This document shows positions 1 through 10,100 of a stretch of 64,000 nt of DNA, piece after piece (the first letter of the stretch is position 1; the number at the start of each line of letters is the position of its first letter). A program made the position numbers and the translations under genes. The DNA lies in the NCBI GenBank assembly GCA_020073615.1, contig JAIQEX010000012.1, forward strand, positions 1 through 64,000, written 5' to 3'. Source of the DNA: Terriglobia bacterium (lineage in GTDB: Bacteria > Acidobacteriota > Terriglobia > Bryobacterales > Bryobacteraceae). The notes beneath the pieces were generated by a model. It made no database searches. It was given only the letters and a program-made list of their open reading frames with translations, and was not told where the DNA came from.

Positions 1-141
1 CGGCGCGTGGTGGGCAGGCGGCGCGGCACGCGGTGGGGCAGGCGGCGCGGCGCGTGGTGGGCAGGCGGCGCGGCGCGTGGTGGGCAGGCGGCGCGGCACG
101 TTGTGGGCAGGCGGCGCGGCGCGTGGTGGGCAGGCGGTACG
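1..141. repeat. GC-rich minisatellite, about 6 tandem copies of a 23-24 bp unit (cgcggcgcgtggtgggcaggcgg), cut by window start
   Basis: Direct reading: units recur with minor variants (cgcggcacgcggtggggcaggcgg, cgcggcacgttgtgggcaggcgg). Confidence 0.9.
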
Positions 142-166
142 CCGAGCCCGTGGACGGGCGCTGTTT

Positions 167-1285
167 TCACAAGTTGCCGGTGTGGGGCCGGGCCACGCGC
201 GAGATGGCGTGGACCAGCTTGCGGTAGGGCAGGTCCTGGTAACTGTCGAAGCCCAGCCATTCGCCGTCGCGCCAGCTCGAGTAATACCAGCGCGCCAGCA
301 GGGCCAGATATTCCTGCCGTTCGCGGACGGTCAGCTTGCGCGGCGCCGCCTGCGCGAAGGTCTCGCGCAGCTTGCGGTCGAGCGATACGGTCCGGCCTTG
401 CTCGACCTGGAAACCGAAAGTCATGTGGGACTGCACGACGCCTTCGCGCACCGGCCACAGCTCCACCGCGTCGGGCGCCAGCGACCGGGTGATGGCCAGG
501 CCATTCAGCCGGTCCAGGCCGTGCGCCAGTTCGTCGCGCAGCTTCAAGACCTCCTGCACCTTTTCGTACCGTTTGTGCAGCCGCGCGGCCTCCTCGAACA
601 CCATCTCCTCGCTCAGCCGGTCGCGCGAACGCGCAATCGCCTCCGCCAGCGAGCGGCCGTCGCTTTCGAGGAACTCCACCACGCGCGCGACTTCGTGACC
701 GTACTCGGCGGGCCCCACCACCTGCTGGCACGGCCGGAGACACATTCCCATTTCGCCGTAGATGCAGCCGGGGTGTTCGGGCGAGGGAACCAGGTCCTCC
801 TGGCAGCGCCGCATCTGGAACAGGTCGAGGAATTGCGCTTCGAACTTCTCCGCCGAGGCGCGCGAGCGGAACGGCCCGTAGTACAGGCCGGCCGAGCGCG
901 TGAGATGGGTGGTAATGAGGCTGCGCGGGAACTCGTTATTCAGGACGATCTTCACGTAGGGCGGCATGCGCAGCCGGAGCATCTCCAGGTAGGTTTCGGG
1001 AAAGTGGAGGCGGGCGCGCTCGTAAAGAAGCACGCTCGATTCCAGGGCCGACCCGGTCAACTGGTACTCGATGCGGCTGACGGTGTGGCGCAGGTTGAGC
1101 AGGCGCGAAGGTTTCTCGCGCTCCTTCAGGAGGCGCAGCAGGCGGCGGCGCAACAGCGCCGTCCGGGAGAGGTACGGGTCGCCCTCGGTGGGCCAGAGCA
1201 CGAAGACCGCCGGGCTGTTGGGCAGCGCTTCGAGCGCGACATCCAGTTGCGCGAGATCGCCCGCGACGTCAATGGCCTGCATCAC
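167..1285 (-). CDS. UvrC/Cho-like protein (degenerate GIY-YIG region plus UvrC-type Cys/UVR segments), lacking the UvrC C-terminal half
   Basis: Residues ...YYGPFRSRASAEKFEAQFLDLFQMRRC...CIYGEMGMCLRPC... and UVR-like EEMVFEEAARLHKRYEKVQEVLKLRDEL match the UvrC layout. Confidence 0.75.
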   Translation of the reverse strand: MMQAIDVAGDLAQLDVALEALPNSPAVFVLWPTEGDPYLSRTALLRRRLLRLLKEREKPSRLLNLRHTVSRIEYQLTGSALESSVLLYERARLHFPETYLEMLRLRMPPYVKIVLNNEFPRSLITTHLTRSAGLYYGPFRSRASAEKFEAQFLDLFQMRRCQEDLVPSPEHPGCIYGEMGMCLRPCQQVVGPAEYGHEVARVVEFLESDGRSLAEAIARSRDRLSEEMVFEEAARLHKRYEKVQEVLKLRDELAHGLDRLNGLAITRSLAPDAVELWPVREGVVQSHMTFGFQVEQGRTVSLDRKLRETFAQAAPRKLTVRERQEYLALLARWYYSSWRDGEWLGFDSYQDLPYRKLVHAISRVARPHTGNL

Positions 1286-2280
1286 TGGTACAGGCGCAGA
1301 TAGGCGTCCCGGCCGGCGGGCGGAACTTTGGCGATACCCAGGTTTTCCAGCACGTGGTCGCGCCGCCCCATGCCGACCAGGGCGACGGCGATCCCCGGCG
1401 TCGAGCGCGTGAACTGGATGGCCCGCTGGGCATCGCTGGCCAGTCCGGGCAGCAGGTCGGCCACCGCGGCGGGCATCTGCGCCAACACGCGCGTCTGCAG
1501 GAGCGTGGCGCTGGCCACGACGGCGATTCCCAGCGAGGCGGCCGCCGCCAGCACATTATCGGTCCGGTCCACGAACGCTTCCACCATGCCCAGATTAAAC
1601 GGCAGTTGGATGAAGCGGAAATGATGCTCCGCCCCGCCCTCCTGGGCGGCGATCGCCGCCAGGCGCGGCAGGCGCAGCGCGCCCTTCTTGCGAAAGCCGT
1701 CCCAGGTGGCGGCGCCGTAGCGGCGAATCTTACCCTGCGCGACCAGGCGTTCCAGGCGCGCGAAAGCGCGGGCAATGCCCTGGTCGAATTCCGCAGGCGC
1801 GCGGAAGCCGAGCTGCGTTTCGGGATTGTGCAGGTAGAAGATGTCGATGGCGTCCACGCCGAGGTTGGCCCGGCTGCGTTCAATTTGATCTTCGAGGAAA
1901 TCGGGCGCCATGGAGTGCATTCCGCCCACCACGTCCTCGGCCGGGAGAGACTCGGGCACGGCGCCCGGGGTGAGGAAGCCCGCTTTGGTGGCGACCACGA
2001 TCTCGTCGCGCTGGAGGTGCTTCAGGGCGGCGCCGATGGAGCGCTCCGAGCGCTGGTTGCGATAATTGATGGCGCAATCGAAAAAGTTGATGCCGCTTTC
2101 GCCCGCCGCGATGAGGGCATCGGTGTAGGCGCGGTCCGTGGCGTCGTCGGCTGCGCCGAGGTAGGTGCCGATGCCCAGAGTCGAGACTCTGAGATCGAAA
2201 ACCGTGCGGTAGAAGCCGGCGTCGCGGTGTTCCGGGCGGCGGTCTACGTGGCGCGCGGTGCCTTCGGCGGTGGCGTACAT
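1282..2280 (-). CDS. Aldo/keto reductase family protein
   Basis: STLGIGTYLG, GINFFDCAINYRNQRSERSIGAAL, VVATKAGF, DIFYLHNPE; ATG at 2280; stop overlaps start of the UvrC-like gene. Confidence 0.85.
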   Translation of the reverse strand: MYATAEGTARHVDRRPEHRDAGFYRTVFDLRVSTLGIGTYLGAADDATDRAYTDALIAAGESGINFFDCAINYRNQRSERSIGAALKHLQRDEIVVATKAGFLTPGAVPESLPAEDVVGGMHSMAPDFLEDQIERSRANLGVDAIDIFYLHNPETQLGFRAPAEFDQGIARAFARLERLVAQGKIRRYGAATWDGFRKKGALRLPRLAAIAAQEGGAEHHFRFIQLPFNLGMVEAFVDRTDNVLAAAASLGIAVVASATLLQTRVLAQMPAAVADLLPGLASDAQRAIQFTRSTPGIAVALVGMGRRDHVLENLGIAKVPPAGRDAYLRLYQ

Positions 2281-2481
2281 GAATGGATGTGGGGTCCCCC
2301 GTCCACCACCTATTATCGCCCGTGAAAGTGCGGACACGCAGCCAAGCGTTAGGATAGTAGATATCGGCATGCTCACCGCATGGCCGAGGAATTGCAGTCC
2401 GAGCCCGATGACGCCAAAGCCCATCGTCAGTGGGCGCAAATCGAGAAGATGATCTTCGGCCTGGACTATCCGGACTAACGC

Positions 2482-2725
2482 ATGCCTCATATCGATTGGC
2501 ATGCTCTTCCACGAGCGGTGCGGGATCATCTCCAGGACAGGGCCAGGACGAGGCTACTGTTCCAAAGAGGATCTGCTGAACTTGATGGAATGGGTCCGCA
2601 ATAATCCGGAGGTGCCGGAAGGCGCGTGGTGCAAAGACTTTGGCACGTTCAAGCTGGTGGTGCACGAAGCGATGCCCTCGACGTTTCTTGAAAAACATCA
2701 GCCGTGCTTCGGTACCGTTATTTGA
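2482..2725 (+). pseudogene. Small conserved-type protein split by a frameshift (N-terminal part frame 1, C-terminal part frame 2)
   Basis: MPHIDWHALPRAVRDHLQDRARTR... in one frame is continued by KEDLLNLMEWVRNNPEVPEGAWCKDFGTFKLVVHEAMPSTFLEKHQPCFGTVI* in another. Confidence 0.5.
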
Positions 2726-2827
2726 GCGTGGCACGCGAACCCGGCAGCCGCGGATCGACCGCTCTATCGAACCCTAGCGCCCCGGTGTTCTGAGGGGGCC
2801 GGGATTCGGTTCCCGCCACCGGAACGA

Positions 2828-3153
2828 TCACCGGCGCTTCTCGGCATACACCAATCTCTTGGCTTCCACCGCAGTCAACTCATCGCGCATGGCCCGGTAG
2901 ATTTCAATGACGCGAGCGAAGTCCTTCTGGGCCCATGCGGCGTCCGCTTCCTTGCGCCGGAGCGCGAGTTCTTGTCTTCCGGTGTACGGCCGTGGTATAC
3001 GTTGACGAACACTTGCTTCGATTGGTAGCGAACGAAGGTTGAGTTCTTCGTTACCGGCTTGAGGCCGTAGGACCGCAAGAAATTGAAGCTACCGAGCGCA
3101 GCCCCTTCAAAGGCCAGCAGTTCGCGATTCGCTCCAGCCTCGGTCTTGAACAT
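2828..3153 (-). pseudogene. Hypothetical protein with frameshift
   Basis: MFKTEAGANRELLAFEGAALGSFNFLRSYGLKPVTKNSTFVRYQSKQVFVNVYHGR, then in another frame QELALRRKEADAAWAQKDFARVIEIYRAMRDELTAVEAKRLVYAEKRR*. Confidence 0.55.
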
Positions 3154-3206
3154 GATCTCGATTCCCGCCGGACTTGCATGGCTTCAGACAGCGGATCATA
3201 CTCCGT

Positions 3207-5141
3207 TTACTCCACAACCGCTTTTTCGTCGATCAGCTTGCGGATCGCGGCCATGCAATCGGCCAGCGGCTGCGCCCCCTGGTCGCCGTGCTTGCGGTTG
3301 CGCACCGCCACCTGCCCGCTTTGCTGTTCGCGGTCGCCCACCACCAGCATGTACGGAATCTTCTGTAACTGCGCGTCGCGAATCTTGAGGTTCACCTTTT
3401 CACTGCGCTCGTCGACGGTGGCGCGGATGCCCGCGGCGTCCAGTTGCTTCTGCACGGCGCGCGCGTACTCGGTCTGGCGGTCGGTGATGGGCAGCACGAT
3501 GGCCTGCACCGGCGCCAGCCACACCGGGAAAGCGCCCGCGTAGTGCTCGATGAGGATGCCGAAGAAGCGTTCGATGGAGCCGTACAGCGCGCGGTGGACC
3601 ATCAACGGCTGGTGCTTCTTGCCGTCCTCGGCGATATACTCCAGCTCGAAACGGCGCGGGAGGGTGAAATCGAATTGCACCGTGGAAAGCTGCCAGGGGC
3701 GGCCGATGGCGTCCACCAGCTTGACGTCGATCTTGGGCCCGTAGAACGCGGCTTCGTCGGGCACCACCTTGACCTTCATGTGCAGGCGGTCGGCCGCCCG
3801 CTGGAGCGCCTTCTCGCCGATCTGCCACTGGTCGGCTGTGCCGTCGTACCTGCCGCTCGCGCCGCCATCCCAGGTGGAGAGCTCGGCCGTGTACTGGTCG
3901 AAGCCGTAGGTTTTGAGCGTGTCCACGGCGAACTCGAGGCAGCCGGCCACTTCGTCTTCGATCTGCTCCGGCGTGCAGAAAATATGGGCGTCGTCCTGGG
4001 TGAAGCCGCGCACGCGGAACAGCCCGTTGAGCACGCCGGAACGCTCGAAGCGGTAGACCGTGCCCAGCTCGCCCAGGCGCACCGGCAGATCGCGGTAGCT
4101 GTGCGGACGGTCGCGGTAGATCAGGATGTGGAACGGGCAGTTCATGGGCTTGAGCTGGTACTCGGCGTCGTCCAGCTCCATGCGCGAGAACATGTTGGGC
4201 GCGTAGAAGCCCGCGTGGCCGGAAGTCTTCCACAGATCGAAACGCGCCACGTGCGGGGTGTAGACCAGCGAGTAGCCGCGCTTCAGGTACTCGTCGCGCA
4301 TCCAGTCTTCGAGCTGCTTGCGGATGATGCCGCCCTTGGGATGGAAGAAGATCAAGCCCGGGCCGGCCAGCTCCTGAATGCTGAACAGGTCGAGCTCTTT
4401 GCCCAGCTTGCGGTGATCGCGCTTCTTGGCCTCTTCCACCTGCTTGAGATAGTCGTCCAGCTCTTTCTGGGTGAAGAAGGCGGTGCCGTAAATGCGTTGC
4501 AACTGCTTGTTGTGCTCGTCGCCTTTCCAATAAGCGCCGGCGATGGAGAGCAGCTTGAAGGCCTTGATCTTCGAGGTATCGGGGAGGTGCGGCCCGCGGC
4601 AGAAGTCGATGAAGTGCGGGCCCAGGGTGTACTCGGAGAAGACGTCGCCGGCGCGCTCGGCGATCAGCTCGCATTTCATCCACGCGTCGGAGTATTTCTT
4701 GAGGCCTTCTTCTTTGGGCGTATAGACGCGCTGGTAGGGGAGATAACGCTTCTGAATCTCCCACATTTTCTGCTCGATCTTCGCCAGGTCGTCCTGGGTA
4801 AACGGCGTGGCGCGGTCGAAATCGTAGTAGAAGCCGTGCTCGATCGCCGGTCCGATCCCCAGCTTGGTCTCGGGATATAGTTCGAGCACGGCCGCGGCCA
4901 GCAGGTGGGCGGTGGAATGGCGATAGATTTCGAGCGACTCGGAATCCTTGGGGGTAAGGATTTGCACGCTGGCATCGTTTTCGAGCGGCCGCGTCAGGTC
5001 GTAGAGCTCCCCATTGACTTTGGCGGCGATGGCGGCATCGGCCAGGCGCGGGCTGATCGACCGGGCGACATCCATAGGCCGGGTCCCCGCCGCGACCGAC
5101 TGCTTACTGCCGTCGGGCAGAGTAATCTCGAGGGTGCTCAT
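3207..5141 (-). CDS. thrS: Threonyl-tRNA synthetase
   Basis: TGS-like N-terminus (MSTLEITLPDGSKQ), HSTAHLLAAAV, MNCPFHILIY, RVRGFTQDDAHIF, full length 644 aa. Confidence 0.97.
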   Translation of the reverse strand: MSTLEITLPDGSKQSVAAGTRPMDVARSISPRLADAAIAAKVNGELYDLTRPLENDASVQILTPKDSESLEIYRHSTAHLLAAAVLELYPETKLGIGPAIEHGFYYDFDRATPFTQDDLAKIEQKMWEIQKRYLPYQRVYTPKEEGLKKYSDAWMKCELIAERAGDVFSEYTLGPHFIDFCRGPHLPDTSKIKAFKLLSIAGAYWKGDEHNKQLQRIYGTAFFTQKELDDYLKQVEEAKKRDHRKLGKELDLFSIQELAGPGLIFFHPKGGIIRKQLEDWMRDEYLKRGYSLVYTPHVARFDLWKTSGHAGFYAPNMFSRMELDDAEYQLKPMNCPFHILIYRDRPHSYRDLPVRLGELGTVYRFERSGVLNGLFRVRGFTQDDAHIFCTPEQIEDEVAGCLEFAVDTLKTYGFDQYTAELSTWDGGASGRYDGTADQWQIGEKALQRAADRLHMKVKVVPDEAAFYGPKIDVKLVDAIGRPWQLSTVQFDFTLPRRFELEYIAEDGKKHQPLMVHRALYGSIERFFGILIEHYAGAFPVWLAPVQAIVLPITDRQTEYARAVQKQLDAAGIRATVDERSEKVNLKIRDAQLQKIPYMLVVGDREQQSGQVAVRNRKHGDQGAQPLADCMAAIRKLIDEKAVVE

Positions 5142-5227
5142 AGGGAATTTTCAGCGTAGCACGTAAAGAGTCATCGCGAAGGCGACCGGGTTCAAGGGTT
5201 AGTACGCGTGCTCGGTCGATACGATGT

Positions 5228-5355
5228 CACCGCCGAGACGCCGAGACGCCGAGCGAAACCAAGTCTATGGGTTTCGACGAGCCCGGCTGGCTGGGCACAC
5301 GATCCTGAAGGAAGCGGAAATGCGTGGAAAACCAGTTCTCGGCGTCTCGGCGGTG
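5228..5355. repeat. About 128-bp element bounded by 18-bp perfect inverted repeats (caccgccgagacgccgag / ctcggcgtctcggcggtg)
   Basis: Direct reading: 5228-5245 is the exact reverse complement of 5338-5355. Confidence 0.75.
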
Positions 5356-5396
5356 GAAGGCCTTTGCCCTTGCGCTATGATGATGGTGTACCCGCC

Positions 5397-6017
5397 ATGG
5401 CCGTTCCCAGCCAAACCGGAATTGACGAGGGCACCCTTGTGGCGCAGGCCCGCGAGGGCGACACCGGCGCGTTCGGCGAGCTGGTGAGACGCTATGAGGG
5501 TAAGATCTTCCGGTTGGCGCAGCACGTGACGCAGAACCGCGAGGATGCCGAAGATGTGCTGCAAGAGACCTTCATGAAGGCCTACGAGCACCTCGACCAG
5601 TTTCATGGCGATTCGAAATTCTACACCTGGATCGTGCGCATTGCGGTCAACCAGGCGCTGATGAAACTGCGGCGCCGGAAGACCGACAAGTCGGTATCGC
5701 TGGACGAGACCATCGATACCGGAGAAGACACGATCCTGCGCGAAGTGGCCGCCTGGGACGAGGATCCGGAGCAGCGCTTCTCGCGCGAGGAACTCGGCAA
5801 GATACTCAATTCGGCGATTCAGAGCCTGGAGCCGCCGTACCGATCGGTGTTCGTGCTGCGCGATATCGACGAACTTTCCACCGAGGAGACGGCGGAGGCC
5901 CTGGACCTTTCCATACCCGCGGTGAAGAGCCGGCTGTTGCGGGCCCGCTTGCAATTGCGTGAGAAGCTGACGCGCTTCTTCAAACGCAAGGGAGACGACG
6001 CCTTTGCTTACATGTAA
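5397..6017 (+). CDS. RNA polymerase sigma factor, ECF (RpoE-like)
   Basis: Region 2 (GDTGAFGELVRRYEGKIFRLAQHVTQNREDAEDVLQETFMKAYEHLDQF) and region 4 (LEPPYRSVFVLRDIDELSTEETAEALDLSIPAVKSRLLRARLQLREKL). Confidence 0.93.
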   Translation: MAVPSQTGIDEGTLVAQAREGDTGAFGELVRRYEGKIFRLAQHVTQNREDAEDVLQETFMKAYEHLDQFHGDSKFYTWIVRIAVNQALMKLRRRKTDKSVSLDETIDTGEDTILREVAAWDEDPEQRFSREELGKILNSAIQSLEPPYRSVFVLRDIDELSTEETAEALDLSIPAVKSRLLRARLQLREKLTRFFKRKGDDAFAYM

Positions 6018-6246
6018 AGATTTCCTCAGTGAATTGAGCGACTATCTCGACGAGTCTCTGGACGCCGAGCTGCGGACGAAACTGGAACAGCACATCACCG
6101 AATGTCCCAACTGCTGGGTGATTGCCGACACGACCCGGAAGACGATACAGATCTATAAGGGGATGGACCCGTATCCCATCCCGGGCGAAGTGGAAGCGCG
6201 GCTGATGAAGGCGCTCGAAAAGAAGATGGCGGCCAAGCAGCGGTAG
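6004..6246 (+). CDS. Zinc-finger-type anti-sigma factor (small, soluble)
   Basis: HITECPNC (HxxxCxxC) in an 80-aa protein overlapping the 3' end of the sigma gene. Confidence 0.75.
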   Translation: MLTCKDFLSELSDYLDESLDAELRTKLEQHITECPNCWVIADTTRKTIQIYKGMDPYPIPGEVEARLMKALEKKMAAKQR

Positions 6247-6280
6247 CGAGGCGATTCGGCGCCGGCCGGTGGTACCCGGT

Positions 6281-6733
6281 CTATGTCCACGGCGCGCTTT
6301 TTCCCGGCCGAACCAGCGACAGCCAGGCGGCCAGTTGTCTCCAGCGCGCTTCGGGCTTGCTTTCCCCGTGCACCACGGCTCGAATGAAGGGGATGTACCC
6401 ACCGCGCGGCAGGTCGATGATCACCGGGTCCGACCCGCCGGCGCCCAGGTAGTAATTGTGCAGGCGGCGGCGAACGTGAGTAGCTTCGGCGCGGACGATG
6501 GAGTTCTTGCGGCGGTCGAAGCCGGCGCCCAGGTTGAACACGTGGGCGGCCACCAGGGGTTCGTTGATCTCCCTGGCCCGGCCGGCCAGGGTCTCTTCGA
6601 CAACGAACCGCAGAAACTCCTGCACGCGCGGGGCGCGGGCGAAAGCGCGCGACGCCAGGATTTTCTCCAGGTAGCGGCGCACTTCGCCCTGGTCCGGCGC
6701 GTTACTCGCGAGTGTGGGGCCTCCGATCCCCAT
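6281..6733 (-). CDS. Stand-alone N-terminal regulatory domain, paralogous to the N-terminus of the protein at 10439-12250
   Basis: [49 protein letters not shown] aligns with [49 protein letters not shown]. Confidence 0.65.
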   Translation of the reverse strand: MGIGGPTLASNAPDQGEVRRYLEKILASRAFARAPRVQEFLRFVVEETLAGRAREINEPLVAAHVFNLGAGFDRRKNSIVRAEATHVRRRLHNYYLGAGGSDPVIIDLPRGGYIPFIRAVVHGESKPEARWRQLAAWLSLVRPGKSAPWT

Positions 6734-6734
6734 G

Positions 6735-7103
6735 TCACCGGGTGTCGGCGATCAGTTTCGCCACTCGCGACTCGGGGGTCACGGGCTCGACCATCAGGAT
6801 ATGCGCGGCGTTGATGGCCATGTAATCGGGCGCGTGCCATTCCTTGCCGCGGCGGATGAGCACGCTGGTGGTCTGCTTGGTGTTGGGGTCGGTGGCGGCT
6901 TGCACGTAGAAGACGTCGCGCAGAATGGGAAAGGCGCCGCCCAGCCCTTCCAGCTTGCCGTAGTACACGTTGCCGTTGGTGAGCAGCACCGCCTGGTAGG
7001 CGGTCTTGAACTTCACCGTGCCTGGAGTCAGGGAGCGCCCGACGCCCCACACGGCGGCGCCGAGCACGATTACGGCGATGATCATCCACAGGATTCGTTT
7101 CAT
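6735..7103 (-). CDS. Membrane-anchored hypothetical protein
   Basis: N-terminal hydrophobic helix MKRILWMIIAVIVLGAAVWGVG; complete ORF. Confidence 0.7.
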   Translation of the reverse strand: MKRILWMIIAVIVLGAAVWGVGRSLTPGTVKFKTAYQAVLLTNGNVYYGKLEGLGGAFPILRDVFYVQAATDPNTKQTTSVLIRRGKEWHAPDYMAINAAHILMVEPVTPESRVAKLIADTR

Positions 7104-7122
7104 ATGTGCCTCGCAACTCCCG

Positions 7123-10100
7123 TTACCGGGTGCGGCGCATTTTGCGCCATTGATAACCGCCCACCAGCAGGCCGGCGGCGATCAGGAAGTAAGTGGCCGG
7201 CTCGGGAACGGTATTACCGCCGCCCTGATAGAGAACTTCCAGGGTCAGGCTCTTGTCGCCCCACAGGGAAAGGAACGAGTATCCGCTAGCCAGCGTGGGA
7301 AAGGTGATGGCGTCGAAGGAACCGGTGCGCACGCCGGTCCAGTTGAGGATGTCGAAGGTGGTTCCGCCGGCGGGCGCGTAGCCGCCGTAGAGCAGGATAG
7401 CGAGGGTGCCGGCCAAAGAGATGTCGCCGTTGACGTTCAACTGGTCGAATTGCCCGAGGCCCGGGCCGCCCAACTCGATGTTCATGAAGCTGCCCATGGT
7501 CTGCGTGAAGTTGCCGTTGATGGTGAGGGTGCCGGGGGAATTCCCGGGATCGGTTTCGCCGGACACGACGACGTTGCCGTCGATGATACCCGAACCTTTC
7601 AGTTGCTGGCCGGAGCCGACATCCACGGTGCCGGCCACCAGCGTGCCGCTGACGTTGAGGGACCCGGTGTTGTTGAAGGTGCCGGTGACGTCCAGGGTAG
7701 AGCCGGCGCCGACATCGATGGCGCCTTCGTTGGAGAGATCGCCCGCGGTGGTGAAGTTGCGGCCATTGAGAAGCTCAAAAGTACCGCCCGCCCGGTTGTC
7801 GATGAAGGTGGAGGCCAGCGCATCGATGGCGCCGTACACCAGGGAGGACGACGTGCCGTCCAGGATAATGGTGGCTGCGTTGTTGACGATCGGGCCGGCG
7901 ATCCCGATGATGCCAACCATATCGTAGGTGCCGCCGGTAAGCGTGCCGCCACTGTAGTTGGCCAGATCGCCGATACTCAGGACTTCTCCGGCGCCAGCCC
8001 GGACCGTGCCCAGGTTGGTCAGGTGGGCGGTGATGTTGCCGGAACCCTGAATGGTATTGTCGATGTTCGTCAGGCTTCCAGGGGCGCCGTTAGGAGTGTA
8101 CCCATCGATGAGGCCCCCGGCCATGTTGATCGTTCCGCCACCGGTCAAAGTAGCGCTCCCGGGGACGAACATTTGGAGATTCAGTCCGATATTCCCGCCC
8201 GCCATGGTGATGGTTCCGACGTTGTCGATAGTGCCGGCTAATACGGTGTTGCCGCCCCCCACCGTGCGCAGGTTCCCCAGATTGGCGATGCCATTCAGCA
8301 CCACGGGGCCGGCATCGATCTGGCCCGTGTCCGACGTGTTCAGGGTGCTGCCGGTAACGGTGAGGCCGCCGCTCAACGCGACCGTGGAGCCGTTCAGCGC
8401 CTGGATGAGTCCGCCGTTTACCGAAGTCGTGGCGCCGCCCCCGAGTTGCAGCGTCCCGCCGTTGCTGGCCTGCAGTGTGCCGGTGTTGTTGACGGTGGCG
8501 TCGTAAATCGCCAGCGTCTGGCCACCGGTGTTGGCGTCGATCACGCCTCCGGCCTGGTTGTTGAGGACGATGGCGGAGAGCGAGCCGGCGCCCTGAATGT
8601 GGTTGTCCGTAGTCAGCGTTCCAGGGGCGCCGTTGGGCGTGTATCCCGAAATGCTGCCCCCGCCCATGTTCACGGTTCCGCCGCCGGTTAGGGTAGCGTT
8701 CCCGGGGACGAACATCTGGAGATTCAGTCCGATGTTCCCGCCCGCCAGCGTGATGGCGCCCGTGTTGTTGATGGTGTTGGCCAGCACGGTGGTGCCGGGC
8801 CCCACCACGCGGAGGTTGCCATTATTAGTGATGCCATTCAGCACCGCGGCACCAGCATTGATCTGGCCCGTGTCCGACGTGTTCAGGGTGCTGCCGTTAA
8901 TGGTGACGCCATTGCTCATCATGACCGTGGAGCCGCCCAGCGCCTGGATGACGCCGCCCGATACCGAGGTCGCGGCGCCACCCCCGAGTTGCAGCGTCCC
9001 GCCGTTGCTGGCCTGCAATGTGCCGGTATTGTTGACGGTGGCGTCGTTAATCATTAGCGTTCCGCCGCTGGTGTTGGCGTCGATCATGCTCTGGTTGTTG
9101 AGGACGATGGCGGTGATCGAGCCGGCGCCCTGAATCAGGTTGGCGGCGTTGGTCAGCGTTCCCGGCGCGCCGTTGGGGGTGTACCCGGAAATGTTGTACC
9201 CGCCCATATTGACGGTTCCACCGCCGGTCAAGGTAGCCGCTCCGGGGACGAACATCTGGAGATTCAATCCGAGGTTTCCGCTGGCCAGGGTGATGGTTCC
9301 GGTGTTGTTAATGGTATTGGCCAGGACGGCGTTATTGCCCTGCAGAACACCGGGCACGGTCACAACCTGGAGATTTCCCTGGTTGGTAATGCCGTTCAAG
9401 ACCATCCCTTCGCTGGCCTGGATGACGCCGCTGCCGACGGTGCTCAGGATGCTGCCGGTGATGGCGCCGGCGGCATCATAGTCGCCGGGGTTGGTGTAGC
9501 CGAGCAGGACTGTGGAACCGTTCTGGGCCTGGATGGCGCCGCCGTTTACATTGGTCGCGCCGTAGCTCCAGTGGCCGCCGCCGAGTTGCAGAGTTCCGCC
9601 ATTCACGGCCTGCAAGACACTGCCGGTGGCGTCGATGGTGGCGCCGGACACCACTAAGCCGCCCCCGTTGGCCTGCATCATGCTCCCGGCCGTGATCAGA
9701 CACAGGCCCGCCAAGCCGTTGCAAGTGACGATGCCCGAGCCGTTGCCTTGGATGGTCTGCGCGCTGAGCGTCAGCGGGGACGTGATCAGCAGCCTCCCGC
9801 CGGTCAGGTTGATGGTGCCGCCCCCGGAAGCGGTGATGCCCGTTACCGGGTCCATCCACGGTGGGACGTTGACGTTGTTGCCCACCTCGAGAAAGCCGTC
9901 CGTTATATTGATCTGGTTGCTGTTGATCAGCGAACTGGTGACTATGAGTGTAGGCACGTTGCCACCGGTGCCCTCTTTCACCAGGCTGATGACGCCGGAG
10001 TTGTTCAGCACGTTGACGGCGGGCCCCATTCCCGTCATCCCCGACTCACGAACCGTGATGGTGCCGGAGGTGTAGGCGGTGACGACATCTCCGTATGCCG

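Noticed and set aside
1-141. Tandem units considered as CRISPR
   Set aside because: Contiguous repeats without spacers.
77-1303. Long + strand ORF (408 aa) antisense to the UvrC-like gene
   Set aside because: Composition is typical of antisense reading in GC-rich DNA; the minus-strand ORF has family motifs.
3444-4880. 478-aa ORF antisense to thrS
   Set aside because: Shadow ORF; thrS on the other strand is unambiguous.
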